NCBI GenBank assembly: GCA_945877525.1
Contig: CAMDVP010000057.1
Coordinates: 1 to 13,419, forward strand
Source: an uncultured Clostridia bacterium
GTDB taxonomy: Bacteria > Bacillota > Clostridia > Christensenellales > Aristaeellaceae
Direction of reading: 5' to 3'
DNA: 13,419 nucleotides
Part shown: piece after piece, positions 1 to 7,137 of the stretch
Layout of the letters: every line of letters begins with the position of its first letter
Numbering within the stretch: the first letter of the stretch is position 1
Notes under the pieces: model-generated
Seen by the model: only the letters and a program-made list of their open reading frames with translations
Databases searched by the model: none
Told to the model about the DNA's origin: nothing
Program-made: the position numbers and the translations under genes

Positions 1-72
1 GGTACCGTGCAGCCCACGAATCCCTCCTGCAATTGTGGCCGGGGCTGCGGCTGCAACCGCTGCAGCAACTGA
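1..72 (+). CDS. C-terminal end of a cysteine-rich protein (partial)
   Basis: Frame 1 is open from the first base of the window to a TGA at 70-72 and encodes 23 residues ending NPSCNCGRGCGCNRCSN. Five cysteines fall in 12 residues (C-x-C-x3-C-x-C-x2-C), with glycine, asparagine and arginine between them. Such a tail would suit metal binding or disulfide cross-linking; small Cys-rich proteins of this kind occur among spore coat and surface proteins of Firmicutes, but I do not recognise the family. Two perfect hairpins begin 8 bases after the stop, which supports a real gene end. The start lies outside the window, so length, ribosome binding site and function cannot be judged. Chance coding in GC-rich DNA is possible but less likely given the composition and the hairpins. 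Confidence 0.5.
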   Translation, partial: GTVQPTNPSCNCGRGCGCNRCSN

Positions 73-73
73 C

Positions 74-103
74 ACAAAAGGGCTGCCGGGTTCTACGGCA
101 GCC
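74..103 (-). terminator. Hairpin with short U-tract, likely leftward terminator
   Basis: GGCTGCCG (81-88) and CGGCAGCC (96-103) form a perfect 8-bp stem with a 7-base loop. Read on the minus strand, the stem is followed at once by CTTTTGTGTC, a short T-run as in an intrinsic terminator. It lies about 235 bases beyond the scpB stop and could end the scpB operon transcript. The plus-strand side has no T-run. Confidence 0.4.
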
Positions 104-113
104 GCTATCATCA

Positions 114-141
114 GGCCGCTTCTGCATGAAGCGGCCACTTT
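114..141 (+). terminator. Perfect 9-bp hairpin after the Cys-rich gene, weak rightward terminator
   Basis: GGCCGCTTC (114-122) and GAAGCGGCC (128-136) pair perfectly around a 5-base loop, followed by ACTTTACAT on the plus strand. The T-tract is poor, so termination efficiency is uncertain. With the hairpin at 81-103 it makes a tandem hairpin block between convergent transcripts: the Cys-rich gene from the left and scpB from the right. Confidence 0.35.
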
Positions 142-198
142 ACATACAAATCTGTTTCCAAAACTTTATACTTTTATACGGCAAAAGGATTTCACCTC

Positions 199-307
199 AG
201 CGGAGGCGAGCAAAGGGCTTTGCGGTCATCGCCGCTCCGCTTTCGACTTCCACCTTCGGTGGACTCACCACTGACGAGCCGTCGCCCTTTGCAATTCTTC
301 GCTCCGC
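199..307. repeat. MITE-like palindromic intergenic element (candidate interspersed repeat)
   Basis: This non-coding stretch downstream of scpB is almost entirely structured. AGCGGAG (199-205) pairs with CTCCGCT (235-241); inside it GCGA (206-209) pairs with TCGC (229-232) and GCAAA (210-214) with TTTGC (219-223). Two more hairpins follow: TCCACC (249-254) with GGTGGA (258-263), and GACG (273-276) with CGTC (280-283). The two ends are also imperfect inverted repeats of each other: GCAAAGGGC (210-218) is the exact complement of GCCCTTTGC (284-292), and GCGGAG (200-205) of CTCCGC (302-307). That layout is like a miniature inverted-repeat element or BIME. Only one copy is in the window, so repetition in the genome is inferred, not seen. 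The rest of the 73-338 gap shows no gene. Confidence 0.45.
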
Positions 308-338
308 ATCCACATATTCGTTTAGAATAAACATCGTA

Positions 339-893
339 TCAGTTCACCAGCTCCGGCGCGGTTCCTTCGTCCTCCGCGGGTTCCTCCGGCAGAGGCGGCA
401 GATCCTCCAGAGTCGTCAGCCCGAAATGGCTGAGAAACTCCTCCGTCGTGCCATAGAGGATGGGGCGGCCCAGGGTGTCCTTGCGGCCCACCTCCTGAAT
501 CAGGTTCTTCACCGTCAGGGAATGCAGGGAATAGTCGCACTTCACCCCGCGGATTTCCTCCACCTCAGCCTTGGTCACCGGCTGACGGTAGGCCACCACG
601 GCCAGGGTTTCCATGGCTGCCTGGGACAGGCTTTGCTTCTGCACAGGCTGCAGAAGGCGCACCACATCATCGGCATACAGGGCGCGGGTGGCAAGCTGCA
701 CCTGCCGTCCGAAGCGCTTCAGGCAGAAGCCCCGCTGCTCGTAGTCATATTCGTTCTTTATCTCCTCCAGAGCCTTTTCCACCTGACCCACAGGCAGATT
801 CAGCGCCCGGGCCAGTTCATCCAGGCGCACCGCCTCCCCTGCCACAAACAGGATCGCTTCGATGCGCCCCTTCAGGCTGCCTTCCTCACTCAT
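339..893 (-). CDS. scpB: Segregation and condensation protein B (ScpB)
   Basis: ScpB is the winged-helix (kite) subunit that binds ScpA and, with it, the SMC ATPase to form the complex that condenses and separates bacterial chromosomes. The 184 residues match the usual length of about 180-200. The N-terminus (LKGRIEAILFVAGEAVRLDELA) and the central block around AMETLAVVAYRQPVTKAEVEEIRG are characteristic of the family, as is LGRPILYGTTEEFLSHFGL near the end. The tail after about residue 165 is acidic and proline-rich, probably disordered. The start ATG at 891-893 overlaps the end of scpA by 8 bases, and GGAGGAG lies 10 bases upstream inside scpA, so translation is probably coupled. It is the last gene of the operon. 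Confidence 0.95.
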   Translation of the reverse strand: MSEEGSLKGRIEAILFVAGEAVRLDELARALNLPVGQVEKALEEIKNEYDYEQRGFCLKRFGRQVQLATRALYADDVVRLLQPVQKQSLSQAAMETLAVVAYRQPVTKAEVEEIRGVKCDYSLHSLTVKNLIQEVGRKDTLGRPILYGTTEEFLSHFGLTTLEDLPPLPEEPAEDEGTAPELVN

Positions 894-1650
894 CGCCCTG
901 CGCCTCCTCCGTGTCCTCCCGCCGTCCGGGCAAAAGCAATATGTCGCCGTACACGCCCTCCTGCTCCAGGTGCATTTCCCCCAGCTTCAGCAATTCCAGC
1001 ATGGCCAGGAACAGCGTGACCACCTCCTCGCGGGTGGGCACGTTGCTGAAGGCGTCCTCAAAGCGCATATGGCCCTTGCGCCGGATGCCGTGGAGCAGGG
1101 TGAGCATGCATTCCTGCACGGTGTGCTCGTCCCGCCTGATATCCCGGGGGGCATAGTGATTTGCCTCGGGCGTGTCCTCCGCGGCAGGCTTGCGCGCCCA
1201 GATACGGGCAAATGCCTCTGTCAGCCCCTGCAGGGTCAGGCCAACAAGCTCTGTTTCCTGGGGCGGCAGGGGGTATTCCTCCGGCAGCTTGGTAAACACA
1301 TCCTGCGCCGCCCGCTCGAACTGCTGCATGGCCGCCGCCGTCTCGCGGAAGCGCTTGTATTCCTCCAGGCGGCGGATCAGCGCCTGTTCGGGATCCTCCT
1401 CGTCCTCCTCCAGCTTGGGCGGGCGGGGCAGCATGGCGCGGCTTTTGATTTCCAGCAGCGTCGCCGCCATCACCAGAAAATCCGTCGCGTCGTCCATGTC
1501 CAGGTCGGGAGCGTTGCGGACAGATTCAATGTACTGATCGGTAATTTCGCTAACGAAAATGTCCTTGATATCCACCTGCGCCTTCGTGATCAGGTGCAGC
1601 AGCAGGTCAAGGGGGCCGTCAAAATCCTTGAGCTGAAATGTCATTGGCAT
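886..1650 (-). CDS. scpA: Segregation and condensation protein A (ScpA)
   Basis: ScpA is the kleisin that bridges the two heads of the SMC dimer and recruits ScpB. The 254-residue protein begins with the family signature FDGPLDLLLHLI followed by DIKDIFVSEITDQY, the N-terminal helical region that contacts the SMC neck. A charged middle section rich in Glu (about residues 70-110) follows, and the C-terminal winged helix, expected to bind the SMC head, includes RREEVVTLFLAMLELLKLGE-like sequence near residues 205-225. The start ATG at 1648-1650 has GAGGTG 6 bases upstream; a second ATG two codons later is possible. Only 10 bases separate it from the M50 protease stop, so the ribosome site lies within the end of that gene. 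Length and motifs look intact. Confidence 0.95.
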   Translation of the reverse strand: MPMTFQLKDFDGPLDLLLHLITKAQVDIKDIFVSEITDQYIESVRNAPDLDMDDATDFLVMAATLLEIKSRAMLPRPPKLEEDEEDPEQALIRRLEEYKRFRETAAAMQQFERAAQDVFTKLPEEYPLPPQETELVGLTLQGLTEAFARIWARKPAAEDTPEANHYAPRDIRRDEHTVQECMLTLLHGIRRKGHMRFEDAFSNVPTREEVVTLFLAMLELLKLGEMHLEQEGVYGDILLLPGRREDTEEAQGDE

Positions 1651-1660
1651 GGCTCACACC

Positions 1661-2470
1661 TCAGGCCCCGCCGGAAATGAGCAGGAACAGGTGCAGCACC
1701 GCATTGTACACCGCCATGTTCGCCCGGGAGAGAATAGTGCTCAGCACGCCTGTCAGGCACACCACCATCAGCACAATCTGCGCAATGCGAAAAGTCTGAT
1801 GATCCAGCTGCAGTCTGCCCTTGAGCAGGGTATCGTTCACCAGATGATAGCCGTCCAGGGGCGGGATGGGCAGCAGGTTGAAAATCGCCAGGGACAGGTT
1901 GATCTGCGCCATCATCAGGAAAAACCGCTGCACATACCGCAGCCAGGGCGCGGCCATGTATCGTGTCCACTGGGAGGCCAGGTCGCCGTTCATGATGCCG
2001 TTGCCGATATTCCAGTAAGGGCTCACCAGCGCCTCCAGCGAGCCGTTTACGCTGCGGAAATCAGACAGGAAGCCCCTGTCCCACATCAGCCCGTTGACGG
2101 CCACGCTGGCCGCCACGCAGAAGATAAACAGCGTCAGGTTGGTCACAATGCCCGCGATGGACACCAGAAAGTCATCCCGGCGATAGTTTTTGAAATTGCG
2201 CGGATTCACCGGCACAGGCTTGGCCCAGCCGAACCCCAGCAGGAACATGCAGATGGTGCCGAAGGGATCCAGGTGCTTGCGGGGGTCAAGGGTCAGGCGG
2301 CCCATCCATTTGGCGGTGGGGTCGCCGCAGCGGTAGGCCACATATCCGTGGGCGCACTCGTGCAATATCAGGCTCAGCAGCACCGTCACCGTCAGGTACA
2401 GGGCGTATACGATAAAGCCCACCGGGTCGCTCGTCAGATAATTCAGCCAGGATTGGAGCCTTGATATCAT
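1661..2470 (-). CDS. Site-2 protease family M50 membrane metallopeptidase
   Basis: Integral-membrane zinc protease expected to cut substrates within the membrane. The 269-residue protein has the catalytic motif HECAH (His37, Glu38, His41) in the first hydrophobic segments and the second metal-ligand motif NLLPIPPLDG with Asp206. About five or six hydrophobic stretches are visible (roughly 18-36, 70-82, 103-127, 178-200 and the C-terminal 40 residues). It is of the short form without a PDZ domain, as in the YwhC group, rather than RseP. The start ATG at 2468-2470 has AAAAGAGG 6-7 bases upstream and sits 15 bases after the LD-carboxypeptidase stop. An M50 gene directly before scpA-scpB is a recurring order in Clostridia; the substrate is not known. 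SpoIVFB-type function is possible but not indicated. Confidence 0.88.
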   Translation of the reverse strand: MISRLQSWLNYLTSDPVGFIVYALYLTVTVLLSLILHECAHGYVAYRCGDPTAKWMGRLTLDPRKHLDPFGTICMFLLGFGWAKPVPVNPRNFKNYRRDDFLVSIAGIVTNLTLFIFCVAASVAVNGLMWDRGFLSDFRSVNGSLEALVSPYWNIGNGIMNGDLASQWTRYMAAPWLRYVQRFFLMMAQINLSLAIFNLLPIPPLDGYHLVNDTLLKGRLQLDHQTFRIAQIVLMVVCLTGVLSTILSRANMAVYNAVLHLFLLISGGA

Positions 2471-2485
2471 GTCAGACCTCTTTTC

Positions 2486-3406
2486 TCATTCTATCAGCAT
2501 GATCTCGCCCCTGACCGCGTCCATGCGGTAGCGCCGTCCCAGGGGAAGGGTTGCCATTTCCCGCATGTGTCCCGCCTGCAGGCCCGATATCACCGGCACA
2601 TGCACCCGGGCAAACACATCGCGGAAAATTTCGTCCAGCGTGAGTCCTGCCGCAGGATCTTCCACCTCGCAATCGGTGAAGCCGCCCAGGATGATTCCTG
2701 CGCACCGGGACAGAATCCCCGCATTGTACAGCTGGTGCAGATAGCGGTCGATCACATAGGTGCGCTCGCCCACATCCTCCAGGAAGAGCAGCTTGCCCTC
2801 CGGCTCCAGGCCATAGGGTGTGCCCACCAGGGAGGTGACCAGCGTCAGGTTGCCGCCCACCAGCCGTCCCTCCGCCACACCCTCCCGCAGGCATTGCAGG
2901 GGTGAACCGTCCGGGTTGTGCAGCGCCGCATCCGGCGCGCCGCCGATGGCATGCAGCAGGCTGTCCAGGGTAGCGCCCGGCTGCATCGGGCTGGACTTTG
3001 GCATGGGGCCATGAAAGGTGCAAAGGCCCACATGCTCATTGAGCATCACATGCAGCGCCGTGATGTCGCTGAAGCCGATCAGCGCCTTGGGATGGCGGCG
3101 GATCATGTTCCAGTCGATCATGTCCATGATGCGGGTGCAGCCATACCCGCCCTTGATGCACCACACGCCGTCCACCGCGTCGTCGGCAAAGGCGCGGTTG
3201 AGCGCCTCGGCGCGTTCCGCGTCCGTGCCGCACAGGTAGCCGTAGCGGCTGGCACAGCCTTCATCCACCTTCACGCAAAAGCCCAGGGCGCGCAGCTTTT
3301 CAGCGCTGGCCTTCACCAGCTCCTGCGCGTTTTCCTCATGGATGCAGCCGGAGGGGCCTACCAGCGCCACCGTGTCTCCGGGGCTCAGGGGCTTGGGAAT
3401 CATCAT
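2486..3406 (-). CDS. LD-carboxypeptidase family protein (peptidase S66, LdcA/MccF type)
   Basis: Serine peptidase of family S66. LdcA enzymes remove the terminal D-alanine from the tetrapeptide of recycled peptidoglycan; MccF relatives cleave other amide bonds, such as in microcin C. The 306 residues match the family. The nucleophile elbow GFSD places Ser113, LFLEDVGE gives the catalytic Glu210 and SGLQAGH gives His280, so the Ser-Glu-His triad is complete. KGGYGCTRIMDMIDW near 85-99 is also a family motif. No signal peptide is seen, so it is cytoplasmic. The start is the first of two adjacent ATGs, 7 bases after a perfect AAGGAGG; that site overlaps the TAA stop of the upstream aminopeptidase. 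Its place between an M55 D-aminopeptidase and alanine racemase favours D-Ala peptide recycling over MccF-like immunity. Confidence 0.88.
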   Translation of the reverse strand: MMIPKPLSPGDTVALVGPSGCIHEENAQELVKASAEKLRALGFCVKVDEGCASRYGYLCGTDAERAEALNRAFADDAVDGVWCIKGGYGCTRIMDMIDWNMIRRHPKALIGFSDITALHVMLNEHVGLCTFHGPMPKSSPMQPGATLDSLLHAIGGAPDAALHNPDGSPLQCLREGVAEGRLVGGNLTLVTSLVGTPYGLEPEGKLLFLEDVGERTYVIDRYLHQLYNAGILSRCAGIILGGFTDCEVEDPAAGLTLDEIFRDVFARVHVPVISGLQAGHMREMATLPLGRRYRMDAVRGEIMLIE

Positions 3407-3418
3407 GCGCGGGCCTCC

Positions 3419-4222
3419 TTACAGGCAGTAGTGGAAGAAGGTCAGCACATCCATCCACCTGTCGCTCTCGAAGATCACCGTGCGGCTGTCCTCCTGACGT
3501 GCGCCGGGATACCAGCTGGCGGAGCGGGCGGTGTAGTGCTGCTTGTAGTTAACCTCCACGGTGAAATGCTTCGGCATGGGAAACAGGCATTCTTCCTTCG
3601 GGAGGGCGACAGCCTTTTCCGCAGCTTCGCGAATGAGCCTCACAGCCCGGTCGGGATGGATGGACACACTGCCGTTGCCAATGCCGTAGCTCACAGGCAC
3701 GGTCACCGCCTGGGGCACCACCGAATGGAACCACTCGCAGAGCATGCGGTCGCCGGTCACCATCAGCACGGGTACACCGAACATGGCGGCGGTGAGGCTG
3801 TTCATCATCAGCTCGGAGCAAACCTGGCCGTTCACCTTCACATGGTTGTTCTGCCCGTTCATGGTGTGGCTGAGGGGGCTGCCGTTCCAGCTGGCGGCAG
3901 AATGATAGCCGGTAAAAATCACCCCGTCAAAGGTTTCGTCGATACCGCTCATCATGCTGTACGGGTCGCGGCCCCAGCCGCGGAAAATGCTCACGCACTC
4001 CGGCAGCATGGCGGGCTGGATATTCCGGGCCGAGTCATGGGAATCGCGAACAAAGATGTCCTCCGCGCCGCCTTGCAGCGCACCCTCACAGGCAGCGGCC
4101 ACCTCGCGGCTCATCTGCGTGGAAAAGGCAGGATAGTCCGCCTTGCCCTTTTCCGTTTCGTCCCAGTGGGCAATACCGCAGGTACCCTCAATATCCGAGG
4201 ACATGAAAATTTTCTTCATCAT
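3419..4222 (-). CDS. M55 family D-aminopeptidase (DppA type)
   Basis: Family M55 contains zinc D-aminopeptidases such as Bacillus subtilis DppA, which cleaves D-Ala-D-Ala and related D-peptides. From the chosen start the protein has 267 residues. The opening SSDIEGTCGI carries the likely metal ligands Asp10 and Glu12; DSHDSARNI gives His62, GYHSAA gives His107, and VCSELMMN gives Glu137, all where the family places ligands. The reported nucleophile of B. subtilis DppA is Cys115; the matching stretch here reads SPLSHTM, possibly with Ser instead, which I could not verify by alignment. The start ATG at 4220-4222 is chosen because GAAGGAGG stands 10-11 bases upstream; an in-frame ATG at 4264 has no such site. 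It begins 5 bases after the M20 stop. Confidence 0.88.
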   Translation of the reverse strand: MMKKIFMSSDIEGTCGIAHWDETEKGKADYPAFSTQMSREVAAACEGALQGGAEDIFVRDSHDSARNIQPAMLPECVSIFRGWGRDPYSMMSGIDETFDGVIFTGYHSAASWNGSPLSHTMNGQNNHVKVNGQVCSELMMNSLTAAMFGVPVLMVTGDRMLCEWFHSVVPQAVTVPVSYGIGNGSVSIHPDRAVRLIREAAEKAVALPKEECLFPMPKHFTVEVNYKQHYTARSASWYPGARQEDSRTVIFESDRWMDVLTFFHYCL

Positions 4223-4227
4223 GGGGA

Positions 4228-5397
4228 TTATTCCTCCTTCAGTAATGCAAGTGTGCTCAGGCACTGCAGCGCCACGCCGGGCAGAAGGCAGGCCTCGTCT
4301 ACCCGGAAGGAAGGCGTATGCAGCGCCGTGCCAACGCCGCTTCCCAGGTCATAATATACGCCGGGAGTATCCTTCAGGAAATAGCAGAAGCTCTCCACTC
4401 CCAGGCTGGGCATGTCCCGCCGGACGATCTTCTCCTTCCCCAGCAGTCCCTCCGCGGCGTGCTCAATCAGCGCATAGGCCGAATCATCGTTGTACACAGC
4501 GCCATAGCCGGGTATCACCTCGACCTCCGCGTCTCCCTCCATCGCCCGGGCCACCCCCTGCGCCGTGGAGGCAATCCGCCCGGCAAGCAGCGAACGTGTT
4601 CTGCCGGAAAGGGTACGCATGGTGCCCTTCATGCGCACCTCACTGCAAACGATGTTGTTGGCAGTACCGCCTTCAATGGTGCCGATGGTCAATACCGCCG
4701 GATCAAAGGGCGAGATGGTGCGGCTGACCAGCGTCTGCAGCGCGCTCACCACCTGCCCGGCAATAACGATGGCGTCCACCCCGGCCTCCGGGTAGGCACC
4801 ATGGCAGCCCTTGCCCCGCACTGTCAGGCGGATTTCATCACTGGCCCCGCTGACAAAACCGGGCTTTGCATAGAATACCCCCGCGTCATAGCGCGGATTC
4901 ATGTGCTGTCCAATGACATAGTCCACCTTCGGATTGTCAAGGCAGCCCTGAGCCACCATCAGCTGTCCCCCGCCGAAGGTTTCCTCCGCCGGCTCAAAAA
5001 ACCATTTCACCGTCCCCTGCCAGCGGTCGCGGTGTTCGCTCAGCCACATGGCCGAGCCCAGTGCCAGCGCCATGTGCGCATCGTGTCCGCAGGCATGCAT
5101 CACACCGGGACACCCACTGGCAAAGTCCAGTCCCTCCGGCTCCTGCACGGGCAGTGCGTCCATGTCGGCGCGGATGGCCACGCACCGTCCTTCGCCGTTG
5201 CGCAGGACGCCCATCACGCCATAGCAGTCACGGAAGGTATGGGTTTCAATGCCCAGGGCGCCCAGCTCCCGCAGGATAACCGCCTGGGTCCACTGCTCCT
5301 CTCCTCCCAGCTCAGGATGCGCATGCAGCGCCCGGCGCAGCTCGATCACCCGGGGCATAACCGTCTCCAGCTCCGATTGCCACTCCGCAAGGCTCAT
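4228..5397 (-). CDS. M20 family amidohydrolase / metallopeptidase (M20D, HipO-like)
   Basis: Zinc- or manganese-dependent amide hydrolase of the M20D group, which includes hippurate hydrolase, IAA-amino-acid hydrolase and N-acetyl-diaminopimelate deacetylase. The 389 residues show ELRRALHAHPEL (19-30), the metal motif HACGHDAHM (Cys103, His105), the Glu pair in EPAEE (138-139), GQHMNP (His165), the dimerisation-domain motif GKGCHGAYP and the final ligand His in LHTPSF. Nothing key is missing. The start ATG at 5395-5397 overlaps the alanine racemase stop as ATGA, with AGAAGGGA upstream; a longer in-frame reading to 5499 lies wholly within the racemase gene and is unlikely. Exact substrate is unknown; its neighbours suggest an N-acyl or peptide-bound cell-wall amino acid. 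Confidence 0.9.
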   Translation of the reverse strand: MSLAEWQSELETVMPRVIELRRALHAHPELGGEEQWTQAVILRELGALGIETHTFRDCYGVMGVLRNGEGRCVAIRADMDALPVQEPEGLDFASGCPGVMHACGHDAHMALALGSAMWLSEHRDRWQGTVKWFFEPAEETFGGGQLMVAQGCLDNPKVDYVIGQHMNPRYDAGVFYAKPGFVSGASDEIRLTVRGKGCHGAYPEAGVDAIVIAGQVVSALQTLVSRTISPFDPAVLTIGTIEGGTANNIVCSEVRMKGTMRTLSGRTRSLLAGRIASTAQGVARAMEGDAEVEVIPGYGAVYNDDSAYALIEHAAEGLLGKEKIVRRDMPSLGVESFCYFLKDTPGVYYDLGSGVGTALHTPSFRVDEACLLPGVALQCLSTLALLKEE

Positions 5398-6578
5398 GTG
5401 AAGTCCCTTCTTTCCTCCAGCAGGCTGTCCAGCACCGTCACCACGTGCCCGCCCTGCCGATACACCCGCACCGGGCGGCGGGACAGGATGGTGATACATT
5501 CATTGCGGTTGGTTTCCGCCCAGTCGGTAAAATCGCCGTAGGGAATTGCCCCGCCCAGCAGATCGGCAGTGTCCCCCGGGGTCACCCCCGGAATGTCCGT
5601 CACATCCACCATCATCTGATCCATGCACACCAGCCCCACCACCGGAGCCAGACGGCCGCGGATGCTCACCTTGCCCTTGCCATTGGACAGATGGCGGGGA
5701 TAGCCGTCGCCATAGCCTGCGCAAAGGGTGGCAATGGTTGCGTCGTAGTCGAGGATCATGTCGTCGCCATAGCCGATCACCTCGCCGGCCTTCACCCGGC
5801 GCACCTGGGCTACCGTGGTGCGGAAGGCCAGGGTTTCCCTGTCCTCAAAGGGCATATGATCGCTGCCTGCGGGCCTCACGCCGAACAGCAGCGCCCCCAC
5901 CCGCACCCGGCTGTGGTGCCACTGGGGATAGCGCACCAGCCCGATGCTGTCGCACAGATGCACATCCGGCGGATTCACCCCTCGCCGGCCCAGCCACGCC
6001 TGCATCTGCATCAGCGCGTCATGCTGCTGCACATCCCGCTCCCGGCAGATCAGCCCCAGATGGCTGAACAGCCCCTCCAGACGGATGTTTGTCAGCTGCC
6101 GCGCCGCCTGCGCAATCTCCTCTGCGGCTTCCTCCGTGCAGTCAAAGCCCAGGCGGTGGAAGCCCGTGTTGATCTTCAGGTGCACGCGGGCCTCTGCGCC
6201 CGCTTCCCGCGCGGCGCGGTCAATCTCCGTAAGTCCCTGCACCGAGGCCGCCGTCAGCGTCACGTCAAGGCGTAGCATGTCCGTCAAAAGCGGCGCTTCC
6301 GTCAGGCCCATGACGAGGATTTCTCCCTCCACGCCATGGCGGCGCAGCTCGATGGCCTCCCGGGCGCAGCTGACGGCAAAGCTCCCGCAGCCCGCTTCCT
6401 GCAGGGCCTGGGCCACACGCACCGCGCCGTGGCCGTAGGCGTTGGACTTCACCACGCCGGTAACCCGCGCGCCGCTCTCTTTCGTCAGGGCGCAGGCGGT
6501 GCGATAATTGGCAATCAGCGCGTCCAGATCAATGTCAATCCAGGTGCGCTGCCAGTTGTGGACAAGTGGTTCCGGCAT
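5394..6578 (-). CDS. alr: Alanine racemase
   Basis: PLP-dependent interconversion of L- and D-alanine, supplying D-Ala for peptidoglycan or returning recycled D-Ala to metabolism. The 394 residues fit the family. The TIM-barrel domain carries the PLP lysine, Lys44, in VVKSNAYGHGAV; KINTGFHRLGF, HLCDSIG and the substrate-side RVGALLFGV follow. The catalytic tyrosine from the C-terminal domain is Tyr289 in AGYGDGYPRHLSNG, and GLVCMDQMMVDVTD is typical of the beta domain. The start ATG at 6576-6578 has AAAGGAAG 9 bases upstream. It is the first gene of the operon, divergent from the small plus-strand gene at 6676, and shares an ATGA overlap with the M20 gene, so the two are probably translated together. 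Confidence 0.95.
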   Translation of the reverse strand: MPEPLVHNWQRTWIDIDLDALIANYRTACALTKESGARVTGVVKSNAYGHGAVRVAQALQEAGCGSFAVSCAREAIELRRHGVEGEILVMGLTEAPLLTDMLRLDVTLTAASVQGLTEIDRAAREAGAEARVHLKINTGFHRLGFDCTEEAAEEIAQAARQLTNIRLEGLFSHLGLICRERDVQQHDALMQMQAWLGRRGVNPPDVHLCDSIGLVRYPQWHHSRVRVGALLFGVRPAGSDHMPFEDRETLAFRTTVAQVRRVKAGEVIGYGDDMILDYDATIATLCAGYGDGYPRHLSNGKGKVSIRGRLAPVVGLVCMDQMMVDVTDIPGVTPGDTADLLGGAIPYGDFTDWAETNRNECITILSRRPVRVYRQGGHVVTVLDSLLEERRDFT

Positions 6579-6675
6579 ATTCTACCGCTTCCTTTGTGAA
6601 ATGAATCATCCGCGCCGCCATCAGCGCATAGGCTGGTGTAGACGCGCACGGCGCAAGGTGAAGGAGGATCACGCA

Positions 6676-7137
6676 ATGAGCGAAACCAACGGCAACAATA
6701 ATTTCCAGACCCCTGCCGAGGAAAACTTCAACACCATGACCTTTCAGGGCTCCATCCAGCAGGTGCTGTCGGAAAACATCGGCAGCTATGTCATCATTGA
6801 TTTCTTCATGGGTACAAGCGTGCTGGAAACGCGGCAGGGCTTTCTGTACAGCGTAGCGTCCCAGTATGTGGTGCTCTATGACGAAATCAGCAAGCACTAT
6901 GTGGTCTGCGACATTTTTTCCATCAAGTTTGTCACATTCCTTCTGCCCAATTACCGCCCCGGCCAGGTGCCCGCCACCGATTCGCAAACCACGGAAAACG
7001 GCGGCACGGCCGCGGAGGGCGGGGACGCAACCACCGCTTCAAGCTATGTGTCGCCCTCGCAGGCCGCCTACACCTACGCCACCCGCCGCAGAACGGTCAC
7101 ACCCCGCAGCGACGCTTCAGTTCGGCCTCGTCAATAA
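6676..7137 (+). CDS. Probable GerQ-like spore coat protein
   Basis: The 153-residue protein has a hydrophilic N-terminus, a compact domain at about 22-91 and a low-complexity Gly/Thr/Ala/Ser tail ending in an Arg-rich stretch. The domain (GSIQQVLSENIGSYVIIDFF, then GFLYSVASQYVVLYDEISKH and FSIKFVTFLLPNY) follows the beta-strand pattern of GerQ coat proteins: a short helix, a strand, a turn, 'G-x-h-x3-ahyhhhhd', then a final strand of type 'I-x-FVTF'. GerQ is cross-linked into the Bacillus coat and helps germination. The assignment rests on pattern memory, not alignment. The start is set by AAGGAGG 8 bases before ATG 6676. It stands alone on the plus strand and its last 13 codons overlap the 3' end of ligA. 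No signal peptide. Confidence 0.72.
   Translation: MSETNGNNNFQTPAEENFNTMTFQGSIQQVLSENIGSYVIIDFFMGTSVLETRQGFLYSVASQYVVLYDEISKHYVVCDIFSIKFVTFLLPNYRPGQVPATDSQTTENGGTAAEGGDATTASSYVSPSQAAYTYATRRRTVTPRSDASVRPRQ

Noticed and set aside
33..1019. Plus-strand open frame across the left intergenic region and scpB
   Set aside because: It spans the hairpins, the palindromic element and the whole scpB gene in antisense. Composition is typical of a shadow frame and there is no ribosome binding site.
4223..4264. Longer start for the M55 aminopeptidase at 4264
   Set aside because: The extra 14 codons lie inside the M20 gene, lack a ribosome binding site and precede the conserved N-terminus, whereas ATG 4220-4222 follows a strong GAAGGAGG.
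1649..5541. Long plus-strand open frames opposite the operon (for example 1649-2464, 2918-4354 and 4318-5541)
   Set aside because: They lie antisense to clear enzyme genes, are rich in His, Gln, Arg and Ala as expected from mirror frames of GC-rich codons, and show no ribosome sites or family motifs.
6612..6654. GCGCCG/CGGCGC inverted repeat and a CATA-type sporulation promoter before the GerQ-like gene
   Set aside because: The 6-bp stem has a 31-base loop in GC-rich DNA. The CATAGGCTG at 6627 is one base short of the sigma-K -10 pattern with no clear -35, so neither is strong enough to call.
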